Shown here piece by piece: positions 44,664-54,148 of a DNA stretch of 64,000 nucleotides. Origin of the DNA: Veillonella sp. 3891 (GTDB taxonomy: Bacteria; Bacillota; Negativicutes; Veillonellales; Veillonellaceae). How positions within the stretch are numbered: the stretch's first letter is position 1; every line of letters starts with the position of its first letter. A model generated the notes under the pieces. That model was not told the origin of the DNA, did not search any database, and saw only the letters and a list, made by a program, of their open reading frames with translations. The translations under genes and the position numbers were made by a program. The stretch is from positions 1-64,000 of the forward strand of contig NZ_RQVE01000003.1 in NCBI RefSeq assembly GCF_003992315.1. Direction: 5' to 3'.

Positions 44664-45993
44664 AAATATTCGACGCCTAGCTATGAAAGCCTTGGTAGAT
44701 ATACATAGAGATAAAAAGTATGCCAATATTGTATTGCCTCAGTATATGATACAAGAAAGATTAGAAGATTTAGATCGTAGATTCTTTACAGAGTTAGTCT
44801 ATGGTGTTGTACGACGTCAAAACTATTTAGATGCGGTTATCGTTCATTTTACCAAGAAGCCAGTTAAAAAATTATCTCCTTTTGTTTTAGAGATTCTTAG
44901 ACTTGGAGTGTACCAATTACTCTATATGGATAAGGTACCATCTAGTGCTGCTGTGAATGAAAGTGTAAAACTAGCGAAAAAAGTAGCACCTGGAACAGAC
45001 CGATTTGTTAATGCAGTACTTCGTAATGTAGATAGACAGCGTGAAGATATTGGTGTAGATGCCCTAGCGACTTCAGAAGAGGAACGGATTTCCTATATTT
45101 ATAATCAACCTCTTTGGCTAGTCCGTTTATGGATGGACCAACGAGGAATAGAAGAAACGGTGGATCTCTGTGAATGGTTTAATGAAACACCTCTGTTGAC
45201 GGCACGAGTAAATACATTACGAATCAGTCGTCAAGATTTATTAGACGAGCTTTCACAGGCAAACTGGGTAGTAGAGCCTAGTCATATGATTCCAGATGCG
45301 ATTATCATCAAATCTCACAAAGGACAATTGCAGGAAGCAAAATGGGTACAAGAGGGATTGATGACATTCATGGACGAAGCCTCTATGGCTGTAGCTTATG
45401 CAGTACAACCTAAACAACATATGCAGATTTTAGATATCTGTGCAGCACCGGGTGGCAAAACATTGCATATGGCAACCCTTATGGGCAATACAGGAACCAT
45501 CGTAGCTACGGATATTCATGAACATAAAGTAGAACTGTTGCAGGCAAATGCAAAACGTATGGGTGTGTCCAATGTGCAGGCTCAGCAAGGGGATGCTACA
45601 GTAAATGAAGAACAATGGAAAGGTTCTTTTGATGTGGTACTAGTAGATGCACCATGTTCAGGACTAGGAATCTTGCAGAAGAAATTAGATATGCGTTGGC
45701 GAAAAGAGGAATCCCAATTACAAGAATTGCCAATGTTACAGCAACAAATATTGCAAAATGCTAGTTCCTATGTCAAAGTAGGAGGGCACTTGGTATATTC
45801 TACGTGTACTATAAATACGTTGGAAAATGAAGGGGTTGTTGAAAGATTTCTACAAGAAAACCCTAATTTCCTCTTAGAAGATGTGGCTCCTTTGTTACCG
45901 TTTGTAGCAGAAGGGCCTATGGTTACTTTATTGCCACATGTATATGATATGGACGGATTTTTTATAGCCCGTTTACGTAAGGAGAGAGCATGA
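44635..45993 (+). CDS. rsmB: 16S rRNA (cytosine967-C5)-methyltransferase
   Basis: A 452-residue enzyme: an N-terminal NusB-like RNA-binding domain (about 10-140) and a C-terminal m5C methyltransferase domain. ICAAPGGKTLHMA is the SAM-binding loop; the two cysteines of the m5C mechanism are in DAPCSGLG and YSTCTIN. It starts inside the DUF116 gene (29-bp overlap) and ends overlapping rlmN by 4 bases. Confidence 0.94.
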   Translation: METKQKKEHKNIRRLAMKALVDIHRDKKYANIVLPQYMIQERLEDLDRRFFTELVYGVVRRQNYLDAVIVHFTKKPVKKLSPFVLEILRLGVYQLLYMDKVPSSAAVNESVKLAKKVAPGTDRFVNAVLRNVDRQREDIGVDALATSEEERISYIYNQPLWLVRLWMDQRGIEETVDLCEWFNETPLLTARVNTLRISRQDLLDELSQANWVVEPSHMIPDAIIIKSHKGQLQEAKWVQEGLMTFMDEASMAVAYAVQPKQHMQILDICAAPGGKTLHMATLMGNTGTIVATDIHEHKVELLQANAKRMGVSNVQAQQGDATVNEEQWKGSFDVVLVDAPCSGLGILQKKLDMRWRKEESQLQELPMLQQQILQNASSYVKVGGHLVYSTCTINTLENEGVVERFLQENPNFLLEDVAPLLPFVAEGPMVTLLPHVYDMDGFFIARLRKERA

Positions 45994-47039
45994 TAGAATT
46001 AATTGGACTTTCATTGCCAGCTTTAAGTAAAGTTGTGACAGATGGAGGGTTTCCGAAATTTAGAGCGAAACAGATTATGGATTATATCTATCAACGTCAC
46101 GTATTCTCTATGGAAGATATGTTACAGCTTCCACAGACAATGCGTGAATGGCTCGGCACACACTGTACGATTACACTTCCTACAGTGGTACGAGAATCTA
46201 CTAGTTCTGATGGAAATACAAAAAAGTTATTGCTCAGATATTCTGATGGGCATCAAGTAGAAACAGTACTGATGAAGCAACATTATGGTAACTCTGTGTG
46301 TTTATCTTCCCAAGTGGGATGTGCGATGGGATGTATTTTTTGTGCATCTACTACAGAAGGTTTATTTCGTAATCTAACGGTAGCTGAAATTGTAGGGCAG
46401 TTATTACTCTTTGAAAGCATCATTAAAGAAGAAGTGCACTCTATCGTTGTCATGGGATCAGGAGAGCCATTACAAAACTTCGACCATACTATGGAAGCAT
46501 TGCAATTTATTCATGAAAAAGAAAGCTTTAATATAGGTTATCGTCGTATGACGGTGTCCACTTGTGGATTAGTACCGAATATTTATCGTTTTGCGGAACT
46601 GGGCTTGCCTATCACATTGGCATTATCCTTGCATGCTACGACAGATGAAAGTCGAAAGAAAATTATGCCTATAGGCGCCACCTATGCGTTACAAGATGTA
46701 CTAGATGCCGTGGCGGAGTATTATCGACAGACGGATCGCCGTGTGACCTTTGAATATATTTTGATTCAAGATGTGAATGCCTCTGAAAAGGAAGCTCATG
46801 AACTAGGTATGATTGCAAAAGAGTTTCCTCATTGTAATGTCAACTTAATTCCTGTCAATGGAAATGAACATATTAATTTATATAAACCGTCATTAAAAGC
46901 TATGCAAGAATTTAAGTCCATTGTCGAATCCTACGGAGTGTCTGTGACGATTCGTAAAGAAATGGGTGATGAGATTCAAGCAGCTTGTGGACAGTTGAAA
47001 ATACAACATCAACAATCTTTGAAAGAAGGGATGTTATGA
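45990..47039 (+). CDS. rlmN: 23S rRNA/tRNA adenine-C2 methyltransferase RlmN
   Basis: A 349-residue radical-SAM methyltransferase. The CAMGCIFC motif (Cys111, Cys115, Cys118) binds the 4Fe-4S cluster, GEPLQN is the SAM block and the C-terminal QAACGQL holds the methyl-carrier Cys (about 333). It methylates A2503 of 23S rRNA and some tRNAs. It lacks features distinguishing Cfr, and its operon context is housekeeping. Overlaps the phosphatase ATG by 4 bases. Confidence 0.93.
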   Translation: MIELIGLSLPALSKVVTDGGFPKFRAKQIMDYIYQRHVFSMEDMLQLPQTMREWLGTHCTITLPTVVRESTSSDGNTKKLLLRYSDGHQVETVLMKQHYGNSVCLSSQVGCAMGCIFCASTTEGLFRNLTVAEIVGQLLLFESIIKEEVHSIVVMGSGEPLQNFDHTMEALQFIHEKESFNIGYRRMTVSTCGLVPNIYRFAELGLPITLALSLHATTDESRKKIMPIGATYALQDVLDAVAEYYRQTDRRVTFEYILIQDVNASEKEAHELGMIAKEFPHCNVNLIPVNGNEHINLYKPSLKAMQEFKSIVESYGVSVTIRKEMGDEIQAACGQLKIQHQQSLKEGML

Positions 47040-47734
47040 TTAGTTTAGGAATCAGTAAAACTGGATTAGTTCGCCAACGTAATGAAGATCGTTTTTATGC
47101 CCAAGGGCCTCTGCTAATTGTAGCAGATGGTATGGGTGGTTATACAGGTGGAGAATATGCTAGTACCATGGTAGTCGATACTATTGTAGAAGTAGTCAAT
47201 GAGGCTACTGAAATATCTACCGAAGTATTAGAGAGTGCCATTCTAAAAGCAAATCGTATGGTCTATGAAAAGAGCCAATCCTACAAAGAGTTGGAAGGTA
47301 TGGGGACTACAGCAGTTGTTGCATATGTACAAGAAGATACCCTGTATTGGGCTCATGTAGGAGATAGCCGCTTGTACCTATATGGACAGGAAGGCTTACA
47401 TCGGATGACGAAAGATCATTCTATGGTACAGCAATTAGTGGAAGCAGGCACGATTACTGAAGATGAAGTGATTCATCATCCGAAACGAAATATGTTGACT
47501 CGAGCCATCGGAGTGTATGAAACTGTAGAAGTAGATACAGGCGTAGTTGAAGTGCATCAGAATGACCGTATCCTATTATGTAGTGATGGTTTGTCTGGTT
47601 ATATTGAAGAATCTAAGATTGAACAAGTACTTTCAGAAGAAAACAATGAAAGTAGAGCTTTGGAAGATTTAGTGCACCTTGTGTATGATGCGGGAGCACG
47701 AGATAATGTAACAATCGTACTTGGACGTATATAA
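47036..47734 (+). CDS. PP2C-family Ser/Thr protein phosphatase
   Basis: A 232-residue PPM phosphatase. KTGLVRQRNEDRF at the start and ADGMGGYTGGE (about 36-46) hold the metal-binding Asp/Gly, WAHVGDSRLYL and CSDGLSGYI plus the C-terminal ARDNVTIVL complete the set. It reverses the phosphorylation by the kinase encoded 11 bases downstream (PrpC-PrkC/Stp-StkP pair). ATG at 47036 is in a GTTATGA overlap with rlmN. Confidence 0.93.
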   Translation: MISLGISKTGLVRQRNEDRFYAQGPLLIVADGMGGYTGGEYASTMVVDTIVEVVNEATEISTEVLESAILKANRMVYEKSQSYKELEGMGTTAVVAYVQEDTLYWAHVGDSRLYLYGQEGLHRMTKDHSMVQQLVEAGTITEDEVIHHPKRNMLTRAIGVYETVEVDTGVVEVHQNDRILLCSDGLSGYIEESKIEQVLSEENNESRALEDLVHLVYDAGARDNVTIVLGRI

Positions 47735-47745
47735 AGAGGTGACTT

Positions 47746-49650
47746 ATGGATAGACATGCATTAGTAGGATTGGTCTTTGACCATCGCTATGAGGTACAAC
47801 AGAAGATAGGCGTTGGTGGTATGGCCGATGTATATCGTGGGAAAGATACGCTATTAGGACGACCTGTGGCTATTAAAATTCTGCATCAAAATTTTGGTAG
47901 TGATCAAGATTTTGTAGCTCGTTTTAAACGTGAAGCACAAGCAGCTGGGAAACTAAATCATCCAAATGTAGTGAGCATGTACGATGTTGGATTTGATCAA
48001 GGCTTTCATTACATTATTATGGAATATGTATCTGGATGTACGTTGAAAGAATACATTCAGCATCATGGTGATCAGGTGACAGTGCAAGAAGCGGTAAAAA
48101 TTACAGTAGCTATTGCAGAGGGGCTAGAGCACGCCCACATGATGGGAATTGTCCACTGTGATGTAAAGCCACATAATATATTGATTACTGATTCTGGACG
48201 TGTGAAAGTGACGGATTTTGGTATTGCTAGAGCTATTAACTCTGCTACTACTATGATGTATACCAACTCTGTGATGGGGTCAGCTCATTATATTTCCCCA
48301 GAACAAGCTAGCGGTAAGAGCATCAATGTGAGCACAGATATTTATTCATTAGGGGTTGTTCTTTATGAATTATTAACGGGAGAAGTTCCTTTCAGAGGGG
48401 AAACACCTGTTAGTGTAGCCTTACAACATGTGAAAGATCGTGTGGTGGCGCCGCGAATCAAGAACCCTATGATTCCACCACAGTTAGAGCAAGTGGTATT
48501 GATGGCTCTAGAAAAAGAACCAGGCAAACGTTTTGGATCCATTTCTGAAATGATTCAAGCCTTACGTATGTCATTGGGCTATCGTGGTGGTACTTCAGCA
48601 CGACCAATGCAGCATGATTTTGCTACACAAGTGTTGCCACCTATGGAAGCAGACGTTATGGAAGAAGAGGATGAACCACAAGAAGGTATATTGGCAAAAT
48701 TAGGTAGTTTACCACAAAAATATGTGATCGGTGGTGCCGTGTTTGCCTTCTTATTAGCCTTTTTATGGGCATTTTTGAACTTTGGTAACTTCTGGAGTAA
48801 CTCTACTGTGGACGTGCCGAATGTGGTAGGTAAACAGTTAAGTGTAGCTACGAGATTATTGGAAGAGCGACATCTTCGAGTCTCTAGTTCAGAAGTAACT
48901 AATTCGGATGTGCCAGCAGGACAGGTCATTTCACAAAGCCCTGAACCAGGGGAATCTGTAAAAGAACAACGTATGGTGCATTTAGTTGTCAGCAAAGGTG
49001 CTGGAAATATTACTATACCGGACTTGCAAGGTATGAGCTTTGATCAGGCTAGAGAAAAATTAAAAGCCTTAGGCTTATCGATTGGTAAAATATCTTATGA
49101 AAGTGATTCTAGTAAAGACGATGGTGTAGTCATTAGCCAAGGCTTACAAGCAGGAGGGAAAGCCTCCAAAGGGGCTACTGTAGATATTACGATTAATCAA
49201 ACTAAGTCGACTACCGTAGAGATTCCGAATGTTGTGGGGATGACCATTAAAGAAGCAAAAGAAGCCTTAGGAAATTTAGGCTTAAGTATTAGTAAGATTT
49301 CTGGATCCAATGAAGATTCTGCCGTTGTTACAGCTATCAGTCCAGCACCAGGTTCTTCGGTGAAACGGGATGAAAGCATTACTTTGGTGGGACAACCAAA
49401 AGATGGCAAAAAAGATGAATCTAATGCGAAACAAAGTGGTACTACTAAAGGTGTTGTAGATGTGACGGTACCGAATGGACGTGCTTCTCAACATGTGAAA
49501 TTAGTAGTCATCGATGATGATGGTGGACGTGTTGTCTATGATGGCACTAATGCGCCAGGAGACCGCATTGTGAAAAGTGTATCTGGCTCTGGTAATGTAC
49601 GAGTTCAAATCTACTTAAATAATGCATTAGTACAAGAGCAATCCTTATAG
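47746..49650 (+). CDS. PASTA-domain Ser/Thr protein kinase (PrkC/StkP type)
   Basis: A 634-residue membrane kinase sensing cell-wall fragments. The cytoplasmic kinase domain (about 10-275) has GVGGMADV, catalytic Lys44, HCDVKPHN (Asp139) and DFGIARA. The catalytic loop has Cys138 instead of the usual Arg of HRD, so it is a non-RD form. A membrane segment lies at about 326-347. Outside are three PASTA repeats (each begins VPNVVGK/IPDLQGM/IPNVVGM; about 357-547) and a C-terminal beta-rich tail. It sits between its phosphatase and rsgA, a classic Firmicute order. Confidence 0.94.
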   Translation: MDRHALVGLVFDHRYEVQQKIGVGGMADVYRGKDTLLGRPVAIKILHQNFGSDQDFVARFKREAQAAGKLNHPNVVSMYDVGFDQGFHYIIMEYVSGCTLKEYIQHHGDQVTVQEAVKITVAIAEGLEHAHMMGIVHCDVKPHNILITDSGRVKVTDFGIARAINSATTMMYTNSVMGSAHYISPEQASGKSINVSTDIYSLGVVLYELLTGEVPFRGETPVSVALQHVKDRVVAPRIKNPMIPPQLEQVVLMALEKEPGKRFGSISEMIQALRMSLGYRGGTSARPMQHDFATQVLPPMEADVMEEEDEPQEGILAKLGSLPQKYVIGGAVFAFLLAFLWAFLNFGNFWSNSTVDVPNVVGKQLSVATRLLEERHLRVSSSEVTNSDVPAGQVISQSPEPGESVKEQRMVHLVVSKGAGNITIPDLQGMSFDQAREKLKALGLSIGKISYESDSSKDDGVVISQGLQAGGKASKGATVDITINQTKSTTVEIPNVVGMTIKEAKEALGNLGLSISKISGSNEDSAVVTAISPAPGSSVKRDESITLVGQPKDGKKDESNAKQSGTTKGVVDVTVPNGRASQHVKLVVIDDDGGRVVYDGTNAPGDRIVKSVSGSGNVRVQIYLNNALVQEQSL

Positions 49651-49658
49651 GAGAGACT

Positions 49659-50519
49659 ATGAAACAAGGTGTTGTAATTAAGAATATGAATGGCTATTTT
49701 TATGTGCAAACTCCAAGTGGAGATGTACATGAATGTAAGGTTCGAGGACGGTTAAAGAAAGAACGATATTCTCTCTTAGTAGGAGATACGGTGAGCATTA
49801 CAGACGACGGTTGGATTGATTCTATCGAAGAGAGAAGAAACTCATTACGTAGACCAGCTATTGCCAATATTGACCAAGTCATTGTAGTAGTAGCCGCACG
49901 AGAGCCAGATATTCATCCTTTATTATTGGATCGTCTATTAGTGATGATTCATCATAGTCATATACCTCCCATACTAGTGATTAATAAATACGATTTGCAT
50001 ACAGAAGACACGGTGAAACTGAAATCCATCTATGAAAAGATCGGTTACACTGTACTGTGTACATCGACGTATACTAGTGAAGGTATTGATGAGTTACGCC
50101 ATGTATTACATGGTAAAATCAGTGCCTTTGCCGGCCCTTCTGGGGTAGGTAAAAGTAGTTTACTCAATGCAGTAGATCCGAACTTTGCCTTTCAAACAGG
50201 AGCAGTTAGCGATAAGATTAAACGTGGACGCCATACGACGCGGCATGCCTCTTTATACAGTTTAGATGAAAGTTCATTTATCATGGATACACCAGGTTTT
50301 TCGGCGTTGGATCATACTGGGATAGATGTGGAAGAGTTAGTGCACACGTTCCCCGAGTTTGGTGACCATGATAAAGGATGTAAATTTAGTCCTTGTTCCC
50401 ATAGCCATGAACCAATTTGTTCTGTAAAAGATGCCTTAGCTAGTGGTCAGATTAGTGAGCAACGATATCAGTCCTATTTGACTATAAAATCAGAACTTGA
50501 AGATCAAAGGAGACGATAA
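49659..50519 (+). CDS. rsgA: Ribosome small subunit-dependent GTPase A
   Basis: A 286-residue circularly permuted GTPase maturing the 30S subunit. An N-terminal OB fold (about 1-65) is followed by the permuted G domain, where NKYD comes before the P-loop GPSGVGKSS (159-167) and DTPGFS. The C-terminal zinc motif reads CKFSPCSHSHEPIC. Family-typical. Ends 1 base before rpe. Confidence 0.95.
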   Translation: MKQGVVIKNMNGYFYVQTPSGDVHECKVRGRLKKERYSLLVGDTVSITDDGWIDSIEERRNSLRRPAIANIDQVIVVVAAREPDIHPLLLDRLLVMIHHSHIPPILVINKYDLHTEDTVKLKSIYEKIGYTVLCTSTYTSEGIDELRHVLHGKISAFAGPSGVGKSSLLNAVDPNFAFQTGAVSDKIKRGRHTTRHASLYSLDESSFIMDTPGFSALDHTGIDVEELVHTFPEFGDHDKGCKFSPCSHSHEPICSVKDALASGQISEQRYQSYLTIKSELEDQRRR

Positions 50520-50520
50520 A

Positions 50521-51168
50521 ATGATTCAAATTGCCCCATCTATGTTATCGGCAGATTTTTCTAATTTACGAGAAGATATTCGTACTATTGAAGAAGGTGG
50601 TGCGGACTTATTACATATTGACGTGATGGATGGACATTTTGTACCAAACCTAACATTTGGAGCTCCTGTGGTAAAAGCGTTGCGTCCGCATACGAAACTG
50701 CCTTTTGATGTGCATTTAATGGTAGAAAACCCGGGCGATTATGTAGAAGAATATGCCAAGATAGGCGTGGAATATTTCACCTTTCATTGGGAGGCGGTAC
50801 CACATGCACATCGTTTGATTCAAGCTATCAAAGCAACTGGTATGAAAGCCGGTGTTTCTCTAAATCCATCTACGCCAGTATCTTTGTTGGAAGATATTGC
50901 AGAAGATCTAGATTTAATTTTAATTATGAGCGTCAACCCAGGCTTTGGAGGTCAATCGTTCATTCATAATGCAGTGAAAAAAGTAAAACAAGCTCGAGAA
51001 TTGTTGGACTCCGTAGGAAATACAAAAGCTGTTGTAGAAGTAGATGGTGGTATTAACTTAGAAACTGCCCCACTAGTGCGTGAAGCAGGAGCTACTTTAC
51101 TAGTGGCTGGTTCTGCTGTATTCGGAGCAGAAGATAGAGCGATGATGATTGCCAAATTACGAGGCTAA
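50521..51168 (+). CDS. rpe: Ribulose-phosphate 3-epimerase
   Basis: A 215-residue TIM-barrel enzyme of the pentose phosphate pathway. APSMLSADFSNL at the start, HIDVMDGHFVPN, FDVHLMV and EVDGGIN contain the metal-binding His/Asp and catalytic residues. CAAAGGAGACGA sets the ATG at 50521. Consistent with the rsgA-rpe order of Firmicutes. Confidence 0.96.
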   Translation: MIQIAPSMLSADFSNLREDIRTIEEGGADLLHIDVMDGHFVPNLTFGAPVVKALRPHTKLPFDVHLMVENPGDYVEEYAKIGVEYFTFHWEAVPHAHRLIQAIKATGMKAGVSLNPSTPVSLLEDIAEDLDLILIMSVNPGFGGQSFIHNAVKKVKQARELLDSVGNTKAVVEVDGGINLETAPLVREAGATLLVAGSAVFGAEDRAMMIAKLRG

Positions 51169-51169
51169 T

Positions 51170-51535
51170 ATGATTCGAGTAGGCACAGATATTATCGAAA
51201 TTCATCGCATGGAACAAGCCATTGGACGAGATAGTTTTTTACAACGAGTATTTACGGATTATGAACGAAACTATGCGTGGGGACGTAACAAACAGGCGGC
51301 TGCATCTTTTGCAGGTATCTTCGCAGCCAAAGAAGCTTGTGTAAAAGCCTTAGGAACAGGGTTTCGCCATGGTTCTTGGCAGGATATTGAGATTACTCAC
51401 GATGCATGGGGGGCACCAGTCCTTACCTGTACAGGCTATTTTGGACAACAAATGAAAGCCTTAGGATATGAAACGATGCAAGTTTCCATTAGCCATTGTC
51501 GTGAATATGCTACGAGCACTGTCATTGTATATTAG
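51170..51535 (+). CDS. acpS: Holo-[acyl-carrier-protein] synthase
   Basis: A 121-residue 4'-phosphopantetheinyl transferase that activates ACP. VGTDIIEIHRM (Asp7) and FAAKEACVKALGTGF (Glu and Lys) are the two conserved motifs; the C-terminal SISHCREYATS is also typical. The ATG at 51170 is 1 base past the rpe stop; longer starts extend into rpe. It uses CoA made by the coaD/coaBC genes nearby. Confidence 0.94.
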   Translation: MIRVGTDIIEIHRMEQAIGRDSFLQRVFTDYERNYAWGRNKQAAASFAGIFAAKEACVKALGTGFRHGSWQDIEITHDAWGAPVLTCTGYFGQQMKALGYETMQVSISHCREYATSTVIVY

Positions 51536-51546
51536 AGGATAGACCT

Positions 51547-53136
51547 ATGCGACTATTAACACCAAAGCAAGTTAACATGGTAGATCAATATATCGAAAGT
51601 TTAGGACTTCCAGTATCTCATTTAATGGAACAAGCGGGACGATCTGTGTTTGAGATTATACACAGATATATACAAGGTATAAATGGACCTAAGGGAGTTT
51701 TATTTCTTTGTGGCATTGGCAATAACGGTGGTGATGCCTTAGTGGCAGCACGTTTGCTAACAGAAGTGCCTGAAGTGACGCCCTATGTTGTTGTGTGTGG
51801 GAATCCAGAAGAAGGATCTCCTTTGTTTCAACAACAATGGAAGGTGGTACATACTCTAGAAGATACGATTACTATTGTGACTGATGAGATGATGCAGTCT
51901 AATGGAAACCTAATACCCTCCCATATATTACAGGATGTCAGTCTTGTGGTAGATGGTGTGTTTGGCACAGGCTTTCACGGTGTATTACCAGAACAAATAG
52001 CATCTATTTTTGAACAATGTAAAGCATGGCGTTCTACTAGTGATACACGAACATGTATCGCCATCGATATTCCTAGTGGTGTAAATGGCTTAACAGGAAA
52101 TGCTGACGTCTCTTCATTCAGGGCAGATGAAACAATTACGTTATTAGCTCCAAAAGTGGGAATGCTTTTCTATCCGGGCAGAGAACATGTAGGACATATG
52201 AGTATTGGCAGTATCGGATACCCTTTTCCCCATCATGCCTTAAGGGAATCGGGTAATAGTTGGCAAGAAATCTATTGGAATGATGCAGAGTCTTTGCATG
52301 TAGTTCCTCGTTCACCTATTGCTCATAAAGGGACCAATGGTCACGTCTATATTGTGGGTGGCTCTCCAGGGATTTATGGAGCCCCCATATTAAGCGCCGA
52401 AGGAGCTTTACGCAGTGGAGCTGGAAAAGTCACTATACTGTCTGGTACAAATGAGTTAGATGCCTTGCGGTCCTTGAGTCGCCCTGAAATGATGATACGT
52501 AGTAGTGATGTAGAACAACTAGATGGGAATAGTACAGTAGTCATTGGCCCTGGTGGTGGCAGAAGCAATAGTGATAAGAAACATTTACTTCAATGGATGC
52601 AATCTATTACAGAAAGCCACATGGTAATTGATGCAGACGGGCTCATGGCGGTTGCTAGTCATCTATCAGTGTTAAAACAGTGCTCCTACGCATTAGGTAA
52701 AGAAGAGCGAGTGGTTGTACTAACACCGCATTTAGGTGAATTCTCTGCACTTACAGGAAAAAGTATCGGAGAGCTTAACAAAGATCCTATTGGATATGCT
52801 AGTGCATTTGCGAAAGAGCATAGTGTCTATGTTATTCTAAAAGGACAACCAACGATTCTGGCGACTCCATTTGGTAGAGTATACATAACGACAACAGGTA
52901 ACCCCTATATGGGAACTGGGGGCATGGGTGATGTATTGGCTGGTATTATTGGTTCTATGTTAAATCAAGAACAAAACCTTATACATGCTATAAATGTTGC
53001 TATATATGCACATAGTCGTGCTGGAGATCTAGCACTAGAGGATTGTGGTCCAGGCTTTACTCCTACAGAGGTGGCACAACGAATTGGTCGTGTACTACGA
53101 ACAATCGATGGATACAAGCCAGTTTTACCACTGTAA
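51547..53136 (+). CDS. nnr: Bifunctional NAD(P)H-hydrate epimerase/dehydratase
   Basis: A 529-residue repair enzyme. The N-terminal YjeF_N epimerase domain (about 1-230) has the GIGNNGGDALVAARLL motif and VDGVFGTGF; the C-terminal ADP/ATP-dependent dehydratase domain (about 240-525) has GHVYIVGGSPGIYGAP, KG(Q)PT and the NPYMGTGGMGDVLAG nucleotide/active-site loop. Together they restore damaged NADHX/NADPHX. It is the last gene of the priA-led run. Usually adjacent to acpS, as here. Confidence 0.94.
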   Translation: MRLLTPKQVNMVDQYIESLGLPVSHLMEQAGRSVFEIIHRYIQGINGPKGVLFLCGIGNNGGDALVAARLLTEVPEVTPYVVVCGNPEEGSPLFQQQWKVVHTLEDTITIVTDEMMQSNGNLIPSHILQDVSLVVDGVFGTGFHGVLPEQIASIFEQCKAWRSTSDTRTCIAIDIPSGVNGLTGNADVSSFRADETITLLAPKVGMLFYPGREHVGHMSIGSIGYPFPHHALRESGNSWQEIYWNDAESLHVVPRSPIAHKGTNGHVYIVGGSPGIYGAPILSAEGALRSGAGKVTILSGTNELDALRSLSRPEMMIRSSDVEQLDGNSTVVIGPGGGRSNSDKKHLLQWMQSITESHMVIDADGLMAVASHLSVLKQCSYALGKEERVVVLTPHLGEFSALTGKSIGELNKDPIGYASAFAKEHSVYVILKGQPTILATPFGRVYITTTGNPYMGTGGMGDVLAGIIGSMLNQEQNLIHAINVAIYAHSRAGDLALEDCGPGFTPTEVAQRIGRVLRTIDGYKPVLPL

Positions 53137-53175
53137 TAACTGTTGTAATATATAGAGGTTAGAAAGTATTTAACT

Positions 53176-54105
53176 ATGAAAAAAACAATATATAAATATC
53201 TACTTTTGTTAGGTGTGTTGGTGGTAGCACTACTAAGTCTAGTGGGCTGTGGAAAAGAACTTTCACAGGTGAATGCAAACTCTACAAAGGCAGAAGTTAG
53301 TCAATCTACGCAAGCACCAACGGGAACCATGAAGGTTCATGTATTGGATATCGGACAAGGAGATGCAATTTTACTCCAAATTGGGGATAAATTTTCTATG
53401 ATCGATACTGGTGATATTGAACATAGACCACAGGTGGTAGCCTTATTAAAAAAATATGGTGTGAAAGAATTAGAAAATGTCATTTTGACACATCCTCATG
53501 CGGATCATATTGGTGGTTTCTATGCCATAGCCAAAGCAATCCCTATAAAGCACGTCTATGATAATGGCATCGATATCGATAGTGGTACCTATAGAACCTA
53601 TTTAAAAACGATAGAGACAAAACAGATTCATCGTGAAACACTTCATAAAGGTGATCGGTTAGACTTAGGAAATGGAGCGTATTTTGAGGTCTATGCCCCT
53701 TGGAAAGGGGAAGTGATGGCTGACAAAAAAGGTGAAGTTCATCAAAATAATAACTCCATTGTAGGTAAGCTGACATTTGGTAAGTTTTCTATGCTTATGA
53801 CTGGTGATGCGGAAAAAGAAGAAGAAGCGCGTCTCATTAAAGAGCAAAATACAAAAATGTCTAGTAAAGTCTTAAAAGTGGGACATCATGGTAGTAATGG
53901 TTCCAGTCAAAAAGATTTTATTCGTTCTGTTCGACCAGAAGCAGCTGTTATTTCTGCAGGTTTACATAATTCGTATGGACATCCTGGTGAGAAAGCTATG
54001 GCACGTTTATTGGAGGAATATGTAGATATCTATCGTACAGATACGATGGGGACTGTTACCATTCGGACAAATGGTACAGACTATGATATCCAACGAGAAC
54101 GATAA
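53176..54105 (+). CDS. ComEC-like metallo-beta-lactamase-fold lipoprotein
   Basis: A 309-residue protein. A lipoprotein signal (hydrophobic 8-22, lipobox LVGC with Cys25) is followed by a spacer and a metallo-beta-lactamase domain like the C-terminal hydrolase of ComEC. HVLDIGQGDAILLQ is the family's opening block, THPHADH (His106, His108, Asp110, His111) binds metal, then MTGDAE and VGHHGSNGSS follow. Being membrane-anchored on the outside, it may act as a nuclease or phosphodiesterase in DNA uptake or nutrient recovery; ComEC channel segments are absent. The role is inferred. Confidence 0.85.
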   Translation: MKKTIYKYLLLLGVLVVALLSLVGCGKELSQVNANSTKAEVSQSTQAPTGTMKVHVLDIGQGDAILLQIGDKFSMIDTGDIEHRPQVVALLKKYGVKELENVILTHPHADHIGGFYAIAKAIPIKHVYDNGIDIDSGTYRTYLKTIETKQIHRETLHKGDRLDLGNGAYFEVYAPWKGEVMADKKGEVHQNNNSIVGKLTFGKFSMLMTGDAEKEEEARLIKEQNTKMSSKVLKVGHHGSNGSSQKDFIRSVRPEAAVISAGLHNSYGHPGEKAMARLLEEYVDIYRTDTMGTVTIRTNGTDYDIQRER

Positions 54106-54148
54106 TAGAGTGTACTATATAAGTATCTAAATTAGGGGAGGTATAGAA

